Shown: positions 9,726 to 19,983, numbered from the stretch's first letter. The stretch: DNA of 64,000 bases from Desulfovibrio sp. JC022 (GCF_010470665.1 NZ_VOPZ01000007.1:295106-359105); one strand, 5' to 3'. Program-made: numbers and translations. The notes: generated by a model not told the origin, from the letters alone.

Positions 9726-11114
9726 TTACTCATCCTCAAAGCACATTTTCCCGTATCCCTTACAGGGAGGAATGGGATAATCACCGTTAAAGCAGGCAAG
9801 GCAGTAAGAATCTTTTTCTTCCACTGAACTGAGCAGACCGTCGATGGACAGGTAGTGCAGAGAATCAAGGCCCAAGAAACGTGCGATTTCTTCTTCAGTG
9901 CTGTTGGCGGCAATAAGTTCGCCCTTGGATGAAAAATCGATACCGTAATAACATGGGTTACGTATAGGGGGACAACTTACCCGCATATGAATTTCACGAG
10001 CACCAAGTTCACGAAGTTTTTTAACTCTGGTCCGGGTGGTGGTTCCACGTACGATGGAATCTTCCACAATCAGGATCTTCTTGCCCTTGATCATGGATTT
10101 TACCGGATTTAGCTTCACCCTTACGCTGAAGTCGCGCATATCCTGTGAAGGCTGAATAAAAGTACGGCCAACGTAATGGTTACGGATCATGGCAAGTTCA
10201 AGCGGTAGACCTGATTCCTGAGAATAGCCTACTGCGGCATAGTTACCGGAATCAGGAAACGGCATAACAAAATCAGCATCTACAGGCTGCTCAGTAGCCA
10301 GAACCGCGCCCATTTTCTTGCGGCGCTCATAAACAACTTCACCGAACACGGTGGAGTCCGGACGGGCAAAATAAATCAATTCAAAAATACACTGACGCTT
10401 GGGAGCACTTTCGCAATAAGTATAGGAAGTGAGTTTACCGTCTTCCACAACTACCATCTCTCCGGCATTAACAGGACGAATTTCCTCAGCATCGATGAGA
10501 TCGAAAGCACAAGTTTCAGAGGCAAAGACGTAGTTATCACCCACACGACCAATGGCAAGCGGCCTGAATCCGTTGGGATCTTTCACAGCGATGAGCTTAT
10601 CATTTGCCATGATCAGCAGTGAAAATGCACCTTTGACCTTGCGACAGGCCTTCATTACCGCGTCTTCAATGGTATTACCATTAAGATTCTTGGCGATCAG
10701 ATGAACAAAAACCTCGGAATCCATAGTGGTCTGAAAGATGGAGCCCTGTGCCTCGAGCTCTTTACGCAGCTCAAGAGTATTCACGAGGTTCCCGTTATGG
10801 GCAATTGCCAAATTCAAATCACCGAACTTGACGAGAAAAGGCTGAGCATTCCTGATCAGGGAAGCTCCGGTTGTGGAGTAACGAATATGCCCGATACCAA
10901 TATCGCCTTTAAGTTCCTTCCCGAGATGGCGCTCGTTAAAGACATCGGCTACAAGCCCCATGCCCTTCTGTTCACGGATAGTTCCGCCATCCCAGGTCAC
11001 GATCCCGGCAGATTCCTGCCCGCGATGCTGCATGGCGTAAAGGCCGAAATAGGTCATTCTTGCTGCTTCAGGGTGTCCGTAAATCCCAAACAGTCCGCAA
11101 TATTCTTTTTTCAT
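9726..11114 (-). CDS. purF: Amidophosphoribosyltransferase
   Basis: First committed step of purine synthesis: PRPP plus glutamine gives phosphoribosylamine. 462 residues. The N-terminal nucleophile glutaminase domain starts with Cys6 after a short MKKEY propeptide (CGLFGIYG), with QHRGQESAGI following. The PRT domain holds ILIVEDSIVRGTTT. The Cys residues towards the C-terminus (CPPIRNPCYYGIDF, SYCLACFNGDYP) match the Bacillus-type enzyme that carries a 4Fe-4S cluster; that is inference from family knowledge. AGGAAAG precedes ATG 11114. A terminator separates it from carB upstream. Confidence 0.96.
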   Translation of the reverse strand: MKKEYCGLFGIYGHPEAARMTYFGLYAMQHRGQESAGIVTWDGGTIREQKGMGLVADVFNERHLGKELKGDIGIGHIRYSTTGASLIRNAQPFLVKFGDLNLAIAHNGNLVNTLELRKELEAQGSIFQTTMDSEVFVHLIAKNLNGNTIEDAVMKACRKVKGAFSLLIMANDKLIAVKDPNGFRPLAIGRVGDNYVFASETCAFDLIDAEEIRPVNAGEMVVVEDGKLTSYTYCESAPKRQCIFELIYFARPDSTVFGEVVYERRKKMGAVLATEQPVDADFVMPFPDSGNYAAVGYSQESGLPLELAMIRNHYVGRTFIQPSQDMRDFSVRVKLNPVKSMIKGKKILIVEDSIVRGTTTRTRVKKLRELGAREIHMRVSCPPIRNPCYYGIDFSSKGELIAANSTEEEIARFLGLDSLHYLSIDGLLSSVEEKDSYCLACFNGDYPIPPCKGYGKMCFEDE

Positions 11115-11130
11115 CTTTCCTGCTCTTGCT

Positions 11131-11168
11131 AAAAAAAGGAAAGGACCGGTGCGTGTGAAGCCCGGTCC
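11131..11168 (-). terminator. Terminator between carB and purF
   Basis: On the minus strand GGACCGG (11168-11162) pairs with CCGGTCC (11149-11143), followed by a T-rich run ending TTTTTTT (11137-11131). It ends carB just upstream of the purF ribosome site. It may be leaky, allowing partial co-transcription of purF. Confidence 0.85.
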
Positions 11169-11191
11169 GTTATTTCCAGTTTATAAGTCTT

Positions 11192-14100
11192 TTACATGTT
11201 GTGGTAGTGCTGTAAGCACTGCACATCAAGTCCTTTGCCGCGTTGCTCCTTAATTGCCAAACTCATGGCATGGGCTCCTGCGACAGTCGTTGTATATGCC
11301 AATCCGTGAAGTAAGGTGGTCTGCCTGATTTCCTTGGAGTCAGTGACCGTACTCTTATCGGATGGAGTGTTAATAAGTAAATCAATATCCCCATTCTTAA
11401 TATAATCAACTACATGAGGACGTCCTTCATGAACTTTAAGAATCTTCTCGGTAATAATGCCCTTTTCGTTTAGAAAATCAGCAGTTCCACCGGTAGCCAG
11501 AATTTTAAAACCTAATTCATGAAAATTCTGAGCAGTGGGAATAATGGCATCCTTATCCCTATCCTTTACGGAAATGAAGACTGTTCCCTCAAGGGGAAGC
11601 TTCAGCCCTGCACCAAGTTGAGCTTTCATGAAAGCGAGACCAGGAGTGTAATCCATTCCCATAACCTCGCCGGTAGAACGCATTTCAGGTCCGAGCTTAA
11701 CATCCACATTGGGAAACCTGTTAAAGGGGAATACCGCTTCTTTAACAGAGTAGAACCCTTCCTTACGCATGGACCAAGGGTCGAGATCCTTAAGCTTTTC
11801 ACCAAGCATGACCTTTGTAGCCATCTTGGCAAGCTGGATACCGGTAGCCTTACTTACGAAAGGTACGGTACGGGAAGCACGGGGGTTTACTTCAATGATG
11901 TAAACATCACCATCTTTGACCGCGAACTGAATGTTCATCAGACCGACAATTTCCAGCTCTTCAGCAAGGGCCACAGTCTGACGTTCAATTTCTGCGACCA
12001 GCTCATCGCTCAAAGTATGCGGAGGAAGTACGCAAGCAGAATCACCGGAATGAATTCCAGCTTCCTCAATATGCTCCATCACTCCGGCAACATAGGTTTG
12101 GTCGCCGTCGGAAAGAGCATCAACATCCACCTCAACCGCATTCTCAAGAAACTTGTCGATGAGAATGGGGTGCTCAGGAGAAACAACCGCGGCTTCGCGG
12201 AAATAAGTATCAAATTCCTCGTCACTGTAAACAATGTCCATACCACGTCCACCAAGAACGTAAGAAGGACGTAGCACCAGAGGATATCCGAGACGCTCGG
12301 CAATTGCCTTAGCGTCATCAAGAGACATGGCGGTTCCATTCGGCGGCTGCTTGAGCTCTAGCTTCTGGAGCAGTGCCTGAAAACGCTCCCTGTCTTCTGC
12401 GCGGTCAATTGCGTCAGGAGAAGTTCCGAGAATGGGAACCCCAGCCTTAAGTAATGGAATAGCGAGGTTCAAAGGAGTCTGCCCGCCAAACTGGACAATG
12501 ACGCCTTCAGGCTTTTCAAACTCAATGATGTTAAGCACATCTTCATAAGTAAGCGGCTCAAAATAGAGTCTGTCGGAGGTGTCATAGTCAGTGGAGACAG
12601 TTTCCGGGTTGGAGTTGACCATGATTGATTTCACGCCCATGTCTTCCAACGCGAATGCGGAGTGACAGCAGCAATAGTCAAACTCAATCCCCTGCCCGAT
12701 CCTGTTGGGACCGCCGCCAAGGATCATGACCTTGCGTTCCTTCATGGATTCAGCTTCCTGACCTGACTCGTAAGTGGAGTAGAAATAAGGGGTGTAAGCC
12801 TCGAACTCCGCGGCACAGGTATCAACCAGATAGTAAGTAGGAATCAGGCCGAGATTTTTCCTGAATTCACGGACATTCTTTTCAGACTCACGCCACATGG
12901 TAGCCAGCTGTGGATCGGAATAACCGTATTCCTTGGCTTTCTTAAACATGGCCGCAACCCGTTCATCACCGGAATACAAACCGATCTCAAGGGAGAACTG
13001 TCTGAGTTCTTTTTCAAAAGTAACAAGATCTTCAAACTGATGCAGATACCAAGGATCAATCTTGGTGATGTCGAAAATTTCTTCAGGGGTCAGACCGGCA
13101 AGGAAAGCTTCCCGCAGGAAAAACATACGCTTGGAGTTAGGCTTGCGGATCAAACCGATCAACTCATCGCGGTCCATCTCAGCGGGCTCGAAAACCTTGC
13201 CGAAACCGGGCATACCAACTTCAAGTGACCGTAGACCTTTCTGCAAACATTCCTTAAAAGTTCTGCCGATTGCCATGGTCTCACCGACACTCTTCATGGC
13301 GGTGGTCAGATAATCCTCGGAACCGGGGAATTTTTCAAAAGTAAATCTTGGAATCTTGATTACGCAGTAGTCAATGGTCGGTTCAAAAGAAGCCATTGTC
13401 TCGCGAGTAATGTCGTTGGGAATCTCATCAAGAGTGTAACCAACCGCAAGCTTGGCTGCGATCTTGGCAATGGGGAATCCGGTCGCCTTGGAAGCCAATG
13501 CGGAAGAACGGGAAACACGGGGGTTCATCTCAATAATTGCAAGCTCACCATTCTCAGGGTTGATTGCAAACTGTACGTTGGAACCACCGGTTTCAACACC
13601 GATTTCACGCATGATGGCGAGGGACGCATCCCTTAACATCTGATATTCAACATCGGTCAAAGTCTGAGCAGGCGCAACAGTGATGGAATCACCGGTATGC
13701 ACGCCCATGGGATCGATGTTTTCAATGGAACAGATGATTACGCAGTTGTCCTTGCGGTCACGCATGACCTCAAGCTCGTACTCTTTCCAGCCGAGAATGG
13801 ACTCCTCAAGCATGACTTCGTTCTGAAGACTGGCAGATATACCCTGCATGGCGATATCTTCAAGGTCTTCCATATTGTAAGCCACACCGCCGCCGGTTCC
13901 ACCAAGGGTGAATGCCGGACGGATGATGATAGGGAAATCAATTTCCTTACCGCAACGGCGCACATCATCAATGTTGCGGGCAATGCGGCTGGTGGGGACC
14001 TTAAGACCGATCTTCTCCATGGCAGCACGGAAAAGTTCACGGCTTTCAGCCTTTTCAATAACATCAACAGATGCACCGATAAGCTCTACACCGAATTTTT

Positions 14101-14425
14101 CAAGCACGCCCAGTTCTGCAACAGCAAGGGCGGTATTCAGCGCAGTCTGACCGCCCAAGGTGGGCAGCAGTGCATCCGGTCGTTCTTTTTCAATGATTTT
14201 GGCAATGGTGCCGGGTTCGATGGGTTCAATGTAGGTTCGATCCGCTAGAACGGGATCGGTCATGATGGTTGCGGGGTTTGAGTTGACGAGGATAACCTCG
14301 TAACCCTCTTCCTTAAGGGCTTTAAGGGCCTGTGTTCCGGAATAGTCAAACTCGCAGGCCTGACCAATGACGATCGGCCCGGAGCCGATAAGCATAATTT
14401 TTTTGATATCAGTGCGTTTAGGCAT
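11192..14425 (-). CDS. carB: Carbamoyl-phosphate synthase large subunit
   Basis: Makes carbamoyl phosphate from bicarbonate, ATP and ammonia delivered by CarA, for pyrimidine and arginine synthesis. 1077 residues, close to E. coli CarB (1073). Two homologous ATP-grasp halves are seen: the first opens with [20 protein letters not shown], the second with [20 protein letters not shown] about residue 550. The C-terminal allosteric domain ([11 protein letters not shown]) is present. The frame extends upstream to 14488, but the MPKRTDIKK start at 14425 with GGATGGAG just before fits the family. carA is not in the window. Confidence 0.96.
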   Translation of the reverse strand: MPKRTDIKKIMLIGSGPIVIGQACEFDYSGTQALKALKEEGYEVILVNSNPATIMTDPVLADRTYIEPIEPGTIAKIIEKERPDALLPTLGGQTALNTALAVAELGVLEKFGVELIGASVDVIEKAESRELFRAAMEKIGLKVPTSRIARNIDDVRRCGKEIDFPIIIRPAFTLGGTGGGVAYNMEDLEDIAMQGISASLQNEVMLEESILGWKEYELEVMRDRKDNCVIICSIENIDPMGVHTGDSITVAPAQTLTDVEYQMLRDASLAIMREIGVETGGSNVQFAINPENGELAIIEMNPRVSRSSALASKATGFPIAKIAAKLAVGYTLDEIPNDITRETMASFEPTIDYCVIKIPRFTFEKFPGSEDYLTTAMKSVGETMAIGRTFKECLQKGLRSLEVGMPGFGKVFEPAEMDRDELIGLIRKPNSKRMFFLREAFLAGLTPEEIFDITKIDPWYLHQFEDLVTFEKELRQFSLEIGLYSGDERVAAMFKKAKEYGYSDPQLATMWRESEKNVREFRKNLGLIPTYYLVDTCAAEFEAYTPYFYSTYESGQEAESMKERKVMILGGGPNRIGQGIEFDYCCCHSAFALEDMGVKSIMVNSNPETVSTDYDTSDRLYFEPLTYEDVLNIIEFEKPEGVIVQFGGQTPLNLAIPLLKAGVPILGTSPDAIDRAEDRERFQALLQKLELKQPPNGTAMSLDDAKAIAERLGYPLVLRPSYVLGGRGMDIVYSDEEFDTYFREAAVVSPEHPILIDKFLENAVEVDVDALSDGDQTYVAGVMEHIEEAGIHSGDSACVLPPHTLSDELVAEIERQTVALAEELEIVGLMNIQFAVKDGDVYIIEVNPRASRTVPFVSKATGIQLAKMATKVMLGEKLKDLDPWSMRKEGFYSVKEAVFPFNRFPNVDVKLGPEMRSTGEVMGMDYTPGLAFMKAQLGAGLKLPLEGTVFISVKDRDKDAIIPTAQNFHELGFKILATGGTADFLNEKGIITEKILKVHEGRPHVVDYIKNGDIDLLINTPSDKSTVTDSKEIRQTTLLHGLAYTTTVAGAHAMSLAIKEQRGKGLDVQCLQHYHNM

Positions 14426-14557
14426 GAACTCCATCCAATAATGGTTTGAAATATTGGCTTTAGGACTTGTGAAGAGACAGAAAGTCATAAATCATTACTC
14501 GCAAATGAGCAAGCACAGAGTTGTCTACCTTATTTGTATGATAATCTCTTCACGCCA

Positions 14558-14586
14558 TTGACAAAGAGCATAACTGACTTTAAATA
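14558..14586 (+). promoter_or_regulatory. Sigma-70 promoter of the FeoA-domain gene
   Basis: Consensus -35 TTGACA (14558-14563) and -10 TAAATA (14581-14586) with the ideal 17-base spacer. The predicted start of transcription is near 14593, only a few bases before the ATG at 14596. Confidence 0.65.
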
Positions 14587-14595
14587 TCAATTGCA

Positions 14596-14868
14596 ATGAA
14601 CGTAATGGCAAACACAGCAAATGCAAGACCGCTCTCCAGCTACAAAGGCGGAATGTCGGTCAGAGTAACCGGATTTGAAGGTGGAAGGTGCTGCCGCAGC
14701 AGACTCCTTTCCATGGGAATAATTCCGGGCACTATCGTACATATTATCAATGGTAACGGTAGAATGAATATCCGTGTCCGCAGCTCTCAGTTTGCTATCG
14801 GACACGAAATGACCAACAAGATTATGGCCATCCCTGTTTGCGACTGCAACAAATGCAGTGCTTTTTAG
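14596..14868 (+). CDS. FeoA-domain protein, stand-alone
   Basis: 90 residues with one FeoA SH3-like domain (about 12-80): PLSSYKGGMSVRV, LLSMGIIPGT and VRSSQFAIGHEM are the usual landmarks. FeoA proteins assist FeoB in ferrous iron uptake, but stand-alone copies can have other roles. The tail CDCNKCSAF adds three Cys not typical of FeoA. No ribosome site is clear before ATG 14596 or 14605. A promoter with predicted start near 14593 would make the message nearly leaderless. It is separate from the feoAB operon at 38.8 kb. Confidence 0.85.
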   Translation: MNVMANTANARPLSSYKGGMSVRVTGFEGGRCCRSRLLSMGIIPGTIVHIINGNGRMNIRVRSSQFAIGHEMTNKIMAIPVCDCNKCSAF

Positions 14869-14916
14869 TATACACGCAACTAAATTTTTCGCCAATTCAA
14901 TCAAGAGGAATCAGTC

Positions 14917-15186
14917 ATGGGTTCAGACGCAAAGTGGCAATCTCTTGAACTTCTCGCCAATGACCGCTCTTGGTGGTCACTCACAATTCTGGAAATGAAA
15001 AGGATTCATGACCAGAACAATGCATCCTACGGTGTATGGTCCAATACTCAGGACAGCGTAAACACCCTGAACTCCCTCAAGAATTACAAAGATTTCGTTG
15101 AACGCACAGAAGGCCGGGTAATCAATCTGGTCGTCAACGGTACGGACGTTCCTTACGACCTGCCCCCTAAAAAGACTAAAGCGTAA
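14917..15186 (+). CDS. Small protein of unknown function
   Basis: 89 residues, charged, with two Trp early on (NDRSWWSLTILEM) and a basic end (PPKKTKA). No signal peptide, membrane helix or motif I recognise. A good ribosome site AAGAGG lies 9 bases before ATG 14917. It lies between the FeoA-domain gene and slyX, same strand, with short gaps, so probably co-transcribed. Real by its ribosome site and compact packing; function not known. Confidence 0.72.
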   Translation: MGSDAKWQSLELLANDRSWWSLTILEMKRIHDQNNASYGVWSNTQDSVNTLNSLKNYKDFVERTEGRVINLVVNGTDVPYDLPPKKTKA

Positions 15187-15246
15187 TTAATTTCAACCGG
15201 CTTACTTTTATTTGCCTTCCCCCTGCTCTTCTGGCACTTTCCAGCC

Positions 15247-15480
15247 ATGAGCAACACAAAATCCACAGAAGAAAGAATAGAAAGTCTTGAAAGCGCACTC
15301 GCGCTTCAGGATCAGACAATTGAAGAGTTGAATAAATTCATCATCGCCCAGCAGAAACAAATCGGCGATCTTGAAAAGAAACTTGAATTTATGGTCAGGC
15401 AGATAAAAGACCTCAAAGAAGCCGTGGACTACGCTTCACCGCAGGATGATGTTCCACCACCACATTACGGGCAGGTATAA
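15247..15480 (+). CDS. slyX: SlyX family protein
   Basis: 77 residues: an almost uninterrupted heptad coiled coil (about 6-60), then the family's C-terminal PPPHYGQV. SlyX is widespread and small; its role is unresolved. Length and tail match the family. It follows the 89-residue unknown gene and precedes a broken glycosyltransferase-like gene. Confidence 0.88.
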   Translation: MSNTKSTEERIESLESALALQDQTIEELNKFIIAQQKQIGDLEKKLEFMVRQIKDLKEAVDYASPQDDVPPPHYGQV

Positions 15481-15538
15481 ACACAGTATACCTTTTTGAA
15501 ACTCAACTTTTTTGAATTCTCCAGTCACGGACTTCGCC

Positions 15539-16479
15539 ATGCAAAAAATTGACGTTCTCATTAATGCTCACGGCAAACCGTTTCAAACAGCACTATCCCT
15601 GCTCTCGTTGATGAAACATAGCGGACAGTGGATAGACCGCATCTGGTTTGTGCAGGACCGCCCGGAAGAAACAAAGGCTTTAGGAGCACAGTTTGTTCTG
15701 GATTTGCTGGACAATATAACCATTTATCAACCGTCAGACTGGCGTTGGATAAATCATATTGACGAAGATCTACTCACAGACGTAAATTACCGTCACTCAA
15801 TCCGCTACCAGTATGGATGGGAGCACACTGACAAAGATTTTGTGCTGACTATCCACAATGATGTATATTTCACAGCGGACCCGGTAGAACTTCTCATAAA
15901 TTCCATCGGAGACAATATTGCTGCCGGTAAAATTGGCTTGTGCATCCAGTGCCCTGCTTTTCATCATAAAAAATGCTCACCGGAAAATATCAGGATCATC
16001 GACCAACATTAAAAGAATTCATAATGCTGGCGAGCGACCCAAAAGGATATATTCCGACTGACGTATCAAACTAAATGGTTTGCCCCGGCCTGCGAACTAA
16101 ACCGTGGCCTTTACCCTCATGCAGGGTAAATGAGTGGTGTGCTTTGCTCAACATGAAGAAAGCACGTCCGGCAACCGTTCCATACGGCCCGGCCCGCCCT
16201 TTCGGAGCCCACGTATTCGAAGGTGTCAAACGAGAATTGAAAGAAGGGGAAAAGTGGAACGAATTCGAAAACAATCTGGGAATAGTATACGACACGGCAA
16301 TGGCCTGGTTTCGCGATGTTCACCATCAGGGACACACCTGCGCCTATCAGGATCTTTCGGGTGTCATGAAGCACTGGAAAGGACACAAAGCCCTATTTGA
16401 CACTGATCTTTATTCGGCAAATGAAGAAATGGCTAAAAAAATTCTGGAACAAGAGTTTAAATTGCAATTCTCCACTTGA
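15539..16479 (+). pseudogene. Broken glycosyltransferase-like gene (frameshift plus nonsense)
   Basis: The first part (ATG 15539 to a stop ending at 16012) reads MQKIDVLINAHGKPFQ and continues with HNDVYF, resembling GT-A-type sugar transferases of Desulfovibrio surface loci. Coding-like sequence continues from about 16000 in another frame (LKEFIMLASDPKGYIPTDVSN), is stopped by TAA at 16072-16074, then goes on in that same frame from ATG 16075 with WPLPSCRVNEWCALLNMKKA to a TGA ending at 16479. So at least one frameshift near 16000 and one nonsense codon interrupt what looks like one gene of about 310 codons. Family recognition is from pattern only. Confidence 0.7.
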
Positions 16480-16519
16480 TCCAGCTGCTGCAAATCAAAC
16501 TATAATTATCATTGAACGA

Positions 16520-16555
16520 AGAAAGGCAGCCCGATCAGGACTGCCTTTCTTATTT
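16520..16555 (+). terminator. Terminator after the broken gene
   Basis: AGAAAGGCAG (16520-16529) pairs with CTGCCTTTCT (16541-16550), followed by TATTT. It also lies at the far end of the convergent ABC operon. Confidence 0.8.
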
Positions 16556-16642
16556 GCTATAACAAAACACTTGCTACAGAACCTTACACCCATTAGCAAC
16601 AGGTGCGGAAACGCTCAGCAGAGACATCCAAGTCCACGAAAG

Positions 16643-17338
16643 CTAACGATCTCTGGCCTGATACTTTGCCATATGCGCTTCCATACGGCGGCTGGCCCAG
16701 GTCAGCACATAGCAGACGATGAAATAAAGAATCGCGATGGCAATAAATATTTCCGTGGGAGCGGACAGGGTTCTGTTGTTAACCTGTGTGGCTGTACGTG
16801 TAAGCTCGTTCACCCCGATGATATAGGCAAGGGAGGTATCCTTGGTCAGGGATACGAACTGGTTAACAAAGGAAGGAATCATATTGCGCAAGGCCTGCGG
16901 CAGAATTACGTAACGCATGGCCTGAACATGAGAAAGACCTGTTCCCCTTGCGGCTTCCATCTGTCCCCTCGGCAGGGCGATAACCCCGGCCTTTACGATT
17001 TCACCGATATATGCACCGGTAAAAACAATAAAAGCAACCAGGGCACACTGAAATTCCGGCAGAGAGCGACCAAGCACAACAGGAGCCAGAAAATAGAACC
17101 AAAAGATGAGCATCAGCAGGGGAATCCCGCGAATAACTTCAATATAGACGACAGATACGGACTTAACCAGCCTATTGCGGGAAAGACGCATCAAACCTGC
17201 GGCAAGACCGATCCAGAAAGCACCGAAAATACCGAGCAAAGCCAGAATAATACTGGCTGCCAGACCGCCGATGGGTCCATCAGGAAAGGCGCCCCAGAGA
17301 AAATAATCCAAGTTGTTCCAAACTACATCCCATTGCAC
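16643..17338 (-). CDS. Polar amino-acid ABC transporter permease (second of pair)
   Basis: Inner-membrane permease of the HisM/GlnP family, 231 residues, about five to six helices. The EAA loop is seen as EAARGTGLSHVQAMRYVILP. The start is GTG at 17338, with AGGAG 9 bases upstream; no ATG fits. It lies 12 bases after the other permease and is the last gene of the binding protein/permease/permease part of the operon. Together with the 17351 gene it should form the heterodimeric channel. Confidence 0.92.
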   Translation of the reverse strand: MQWDVVWNNLDYFLWGAFPDGPIGGLAASIILALLGIFGAFWIGLAAGLMRLSRNRLVKSVSVVYIEVIRGIPLLMLIFWFYFLAPVVLGRSLPEFQCALVAFIVFTGAYIGEIVKAGVIALPRGQMEAARGTGLSHVQAMRYVILPQALRNMIPSFVNQFVSLTKDTSLAYIIGVNELTRTATQVNNRTLSAPTEIFIAIAILYFIVCYVLTWASRRMEAHMAKYQARDR

Positions 17339-17350
17339 GAGACGCCACTC

Positions 17351-18052
17351 CTAGTATTTAATTTGCAGCAGGAAATGCTTATTATACATATTGATCATGA
17401 GCGACACGATCAACGAGATACACAGATAGATAACGGTCGCCACAGTAAACGCCTCGAATCCATGGAAAGTGTAGGATTCAATCTGGCGGGCCATGTATGT
17501 GAGGTCCATAACCCCGATAGTCATGACCAGTGACGAGTTTTTGATCAGGTTCAACGACTGGGAAATAAGGGGAGGAATAATGATTCTGAAAGCCTGCGGC
17601 AAAATAACGAACCGATAGGCCTGCAGAAAGGAAAGCCCGGTCGCGCGGGAAGCTTCCAGCTGATTCTTGGGAATGGAATTAATTCCGGCCCTGATTTCTT
17701 CAGCAACAAATGCTGCGGTATAAACAGTCAGGGAAATTACCCCGGCCGCAAATTCGAAATCATGATCATAAAGCCATTCATTTACCCCATCAGGCAAAAT
17801 GGAATATGAGCCGAAATACCAGAAAAATATCTGAATCAGCAAAGGTGTGTTTCTAAAAAACTCAACAAATGCAAAGCTGAACCATTCAAAAGGCTTGAAC
17901 TTGGACATGCGCATAACTGCGACAATTGTCCCAAGAAGCAGTGTAAATACGATGGATACTGCGGATATCTGGAGGGTTACTTTGACCCCGTCAATTATCC
18001 ACTGCCCGTACTGTCCGCTGAGAACCAGATTCCAATCAAACTGATAATTCAA
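17351..18052 (-). CDS. Polar amino-acid ABC transporter permease (first of pair)
   Basis: Permease of the same family with the EAA loop EASRATGLSFLQAYRFVILP. The open frame reaches GTG 18091, but that extension would encode the arms of a strong stem-loop (18072-18101), so the TTG at 18052 (LNYQFDWNLV) is the likely start, giving 233 residues; the ribosome site is weak either way. It is separated from the binding-protein gene by about 160 bases that hold the stem-loop. Confidence 0.88.
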   Translation of the reverse strand: MNYQFDWNLVLSGQYGQWIIDGVKVTLQISAVSIVFTLLLGTIVAVMRMSKFKPFEWFSFAFVEFFRNTPLLIQIFFWYFGSYSILPDGVNEWLYDHDFEFAAGVISLTVYTAAFVAEEIRAGINSIPKNQLEASRATGLSFLQAYRFVILPQAFRIIIPPLISQSLNLIKNSSLVMTIGVMDLTYMARQIESYTFHGFEAFTVATVIYLCISLIVSLMINMYNKHFLLQIKY

Positions 18053-18071
18053 AACATCTATCCGTTGTTTT

Positions 18072-18101
18072 CGGGAAGACCGCGCAAGCACGGCCTTCCC
18101 G
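18072..18101 (-). other. mRNA stem-loop between binding-protein and permease genes
   Basis: On the minus strand CGGGAAGGCCG pairs with CGGTCTTCCCG (11 pairs, one G-U), with an 8-base loop. A-rich sequence follows, not T, so it is not a classical terminator. It probably protects the 3' end of the upstream binding-protein message, as in other binding-protein operons (inference). Confidence 0.7.
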
Positions 18102-18216
18102 TTATCTTACAGAACTAAAACCTAGAGCCCCGCCCTCAAAATAAATCCATATTTATTTTGATAAAAAACACTTTAAAATGTTTATTTGGTGGGCACGGCA
18201 CTAAAGGACCGTCGGC

Positions 18217-19032
18217 TTAGGGCCAAACTTCCATGTTCCAGGTAAGGGGCAGGTAGTACTTGGTATCAGGACCGAACCACTTGTTGTATGCTTTCTTGTA
18301 GTCGCCGCTCTTCCACATTTTGATGAGAGCCTGGTTGACTGCATCGCGGAAGTTGGACTCGTTCTCGGGCAGGCCGATACCGTAAGGCTCGGGAGAAATG
18401 AACTCACCAACGATTTCCCATTTTTCGGGGTTGGGGTCGGAGTTCTTGAGACCGAGGAGGATAGTGGAGTCAGTAGTAACAGCTTTAACTTTACCCTGTT
18501 TGAGAGCAAGCATTGCCTGGGGGTAACCTTCGAAGGAAAGAACCTTACAATCAGGCTGTGCAGCCAGAATGTTCTGCTCAGAAGTGGAACCTTTAGCAGT
18601 ACCTACTTTTTTGCCTTTCAGGTCAGCAACAGAATTGATGCCGGAACCTTTTTTAACGAGCAGTTTCTGACCGTCCATGAAGTAAGTGATGGAGAAGTCA
18701 ATGGTGTCGTCACGGGCAATTTTGTGAGTCATGGTAGCAGCGGCAAGGTCAATAGAACCCTGAACAACCATGGGGATACGGGTAGCGGAAGTTACGGGCT
18801 TGAACTCAGCCTTAACACCCAGTTCCTTGGCGATGTATTTGCAGATGTCGATATCAAGACCGACAAGTTTCTTGGTGTCTGCATCGATGTAACCGAAAGG
18901 CACAACAGCATCTTTAACACCACTGACCAAAACGCCGCGGGCTTTTACTTCCTGCAACTTATCGGCCATTGCGACGGATGCGCAAAGGGCCATCGCCAAA
19001 ACCATAGCAACAACAATTGAGAGTCTTCTCAT
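18217..19032 (-). CDS. Amino-acid ABC transporter periplasmic binding protein
   Basis: 271 residues. Start ATG 19032 with AGGAGG upstream; the longer frame to 19080 is not supported. Signal peptide MRRLSIVVAMVLAM...ASVAMA, likely cut before DKLQEV. The mature part is a family 3 solute-binding protein: GVLVSGVKDAVVPFGY, LVGLDIDICKYIAKELGV, and KKVGTAKGSTSEQ are typical. The pattern is closest to glutamate/aspartate or glutamine binders, but the ligand is not certain. It lies between the ATPase gene (upstream) and the two permeases. Confidence 0.93.
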   Translation of the reverse strand: MRRLSIVVAMVLAMALCASVAMADKLQEVKARGVLVSGVKDAVVPFGYIDADTKKLVGLDIDICKYIAKELGVKAEFKPVTSATRIPMVVQGSIDLAAATMTHKIARDDTIDFSITYFMDGQKLLVKKGSGINSVADLKGKKVGTAKGSTSEQNILAAQPDCKVLSFEGYPQAMLALKQGKVKAVTTDSTILLGLKNSDPNPEKWEIVGEFISPEPYGIGLPENESNFRDAVNQALIKMWKSGDYKKAYNKWFGPDTKYYLPLTWNMEVWP

Positions 19033-19089
19033 CAGGGTCCTCCTGAAAAATTTAAGGTTACCTACCAATACCGCCGGCAAGAGCGATAA

Positions 19090-19818
19090 TTACAAAATCT
19101 CCTTCAAAAACATCTTGGCTCGTTCATGTTTAGGATTGCGGAAGAACTCCTCCGGAGGAGCCTGTTCAATGACTTCACCGCCATCCATGAAAATTACGCG
19201 ATCAGCCACTTCGCGGGCAAAGCCCATTTCGTGGGTCACGCAAAGCATGGTCATGCCCTCACGGGCAAGATCTTTCATTACATTTAATACTTCGTTGATC
19301 ATTTCCGGATCAAGCGCAGAAGTTGGCTCGTCAAAAAGCATGGCCTTGGGCTTCATAGCCAACGCCCTTGCAATGGCGACACGCTGCTGCTGTCCGCCGG
19401 AAAGTTCTGCGGGGTACTTATGGGCCTGATCGTGGATTCCAACCCTTTCAAGAAGGTAAAGTGCATTTTCCTCGGCCTCAGCCTTGGGGATATTACGCAC
19501 TTTCAGGGGTGCAAGGGTGACGTTATCCAGAACAGTCAGGTGGGGATAAAGGTTGAACTGCTGAAAAACAATGCCAATTTCGGCGCGCAGTTCATTAATA
19601 TTTACACTCTTGTCAAGTATGTCTTTATCATCGAAGGTAATGGTCCCTTTTTGGTAATCTTCAAGCCTGTTGATGCAGCGGATAAAAGTACTCTTACCGG
19701 ACCCGCTAGGACCACAGATTACAAGAACTTCACCTTTATCCACATGGTCATTGATACCTTTTAATACGTGAAAATCCCCGTACCACTTGTGGAGATTCTT
19801 AATTTCAATCATTGCCAT
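19090..19818 (-). CDS. Amino-acid ABC transporter ATP-binding protein
   Basis: 242 residues, GlnQ/HisP type. Walker [10 protein letters not shown], signature [16 protein letters not shown], Walker [14 protein letters not shown], and the His switch in VTHEMGFA are all present. The frame extends to a TTG at 19833, but GGAG sits 9 bases from ATG 19818, which fits the family. First gene of the operon ATPase-binding protein-permease-permease; a good promoter lies about 140 bases upstream. Confidence 0.95.
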   Translation of the reverse strand: MAMIEIKNLHKWYGDFHVLKGINDHVDKGEVLVICGPSGSGKSTFIRCINRLEDYQKGTITFDDKDILDKSVNINELRAEIGIVFQQFNLYPHLTVLDNVTLAPLKVRNIPKAEAEENALYLLERVGIHDQAHKYPAELSGGQQQRVAIARALAMKPKAMLFDEPTSALDPEMINEVLNVMKDLAREGMTMLCVTHEMGFAREVADRVIFMDGGEVIEQAPPEEFFRNPKHERAKMFLKEIL

Positions 19819-19955
19819 AATGCTTAACTCCAACTCCCGTACTGTTTATTAAGTTCAGGACCGGCCGTCATAGTAAAAAACGCGTATATTCATGATTACG
19901 GCCGCCATTCTTCAAGATTGCGTCGATTTCGCCCAGATTCCGAGAATGAGAGACT

Positions 19956-19983
19956 TTTATAGCCTAAAACAAAGAAAAGTCAA
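19956..19983 (-). promoter_or_regulatory. Sigma-70 promoter of the amino-acid ABC operon
   Basis: On the minus strand TTGACT (19983-19978), 16-base spacer, TATAAA (19961-19956). Predicted start near 19949, giving a leader of about 130 bases before the ATPase gene. Confidence 0.65.

Noticed and set aside
14426-14488. Longer start of carB
   Set aside because: The extra 21 residues are unlike any CarB N-terminus, and MPKRTDIKK at 14425 matches the family.
18053-18091. GTG start of the first permease
   Set aside because: The codons lie within a strong stem-loop, and the family start fits TTG 18052.
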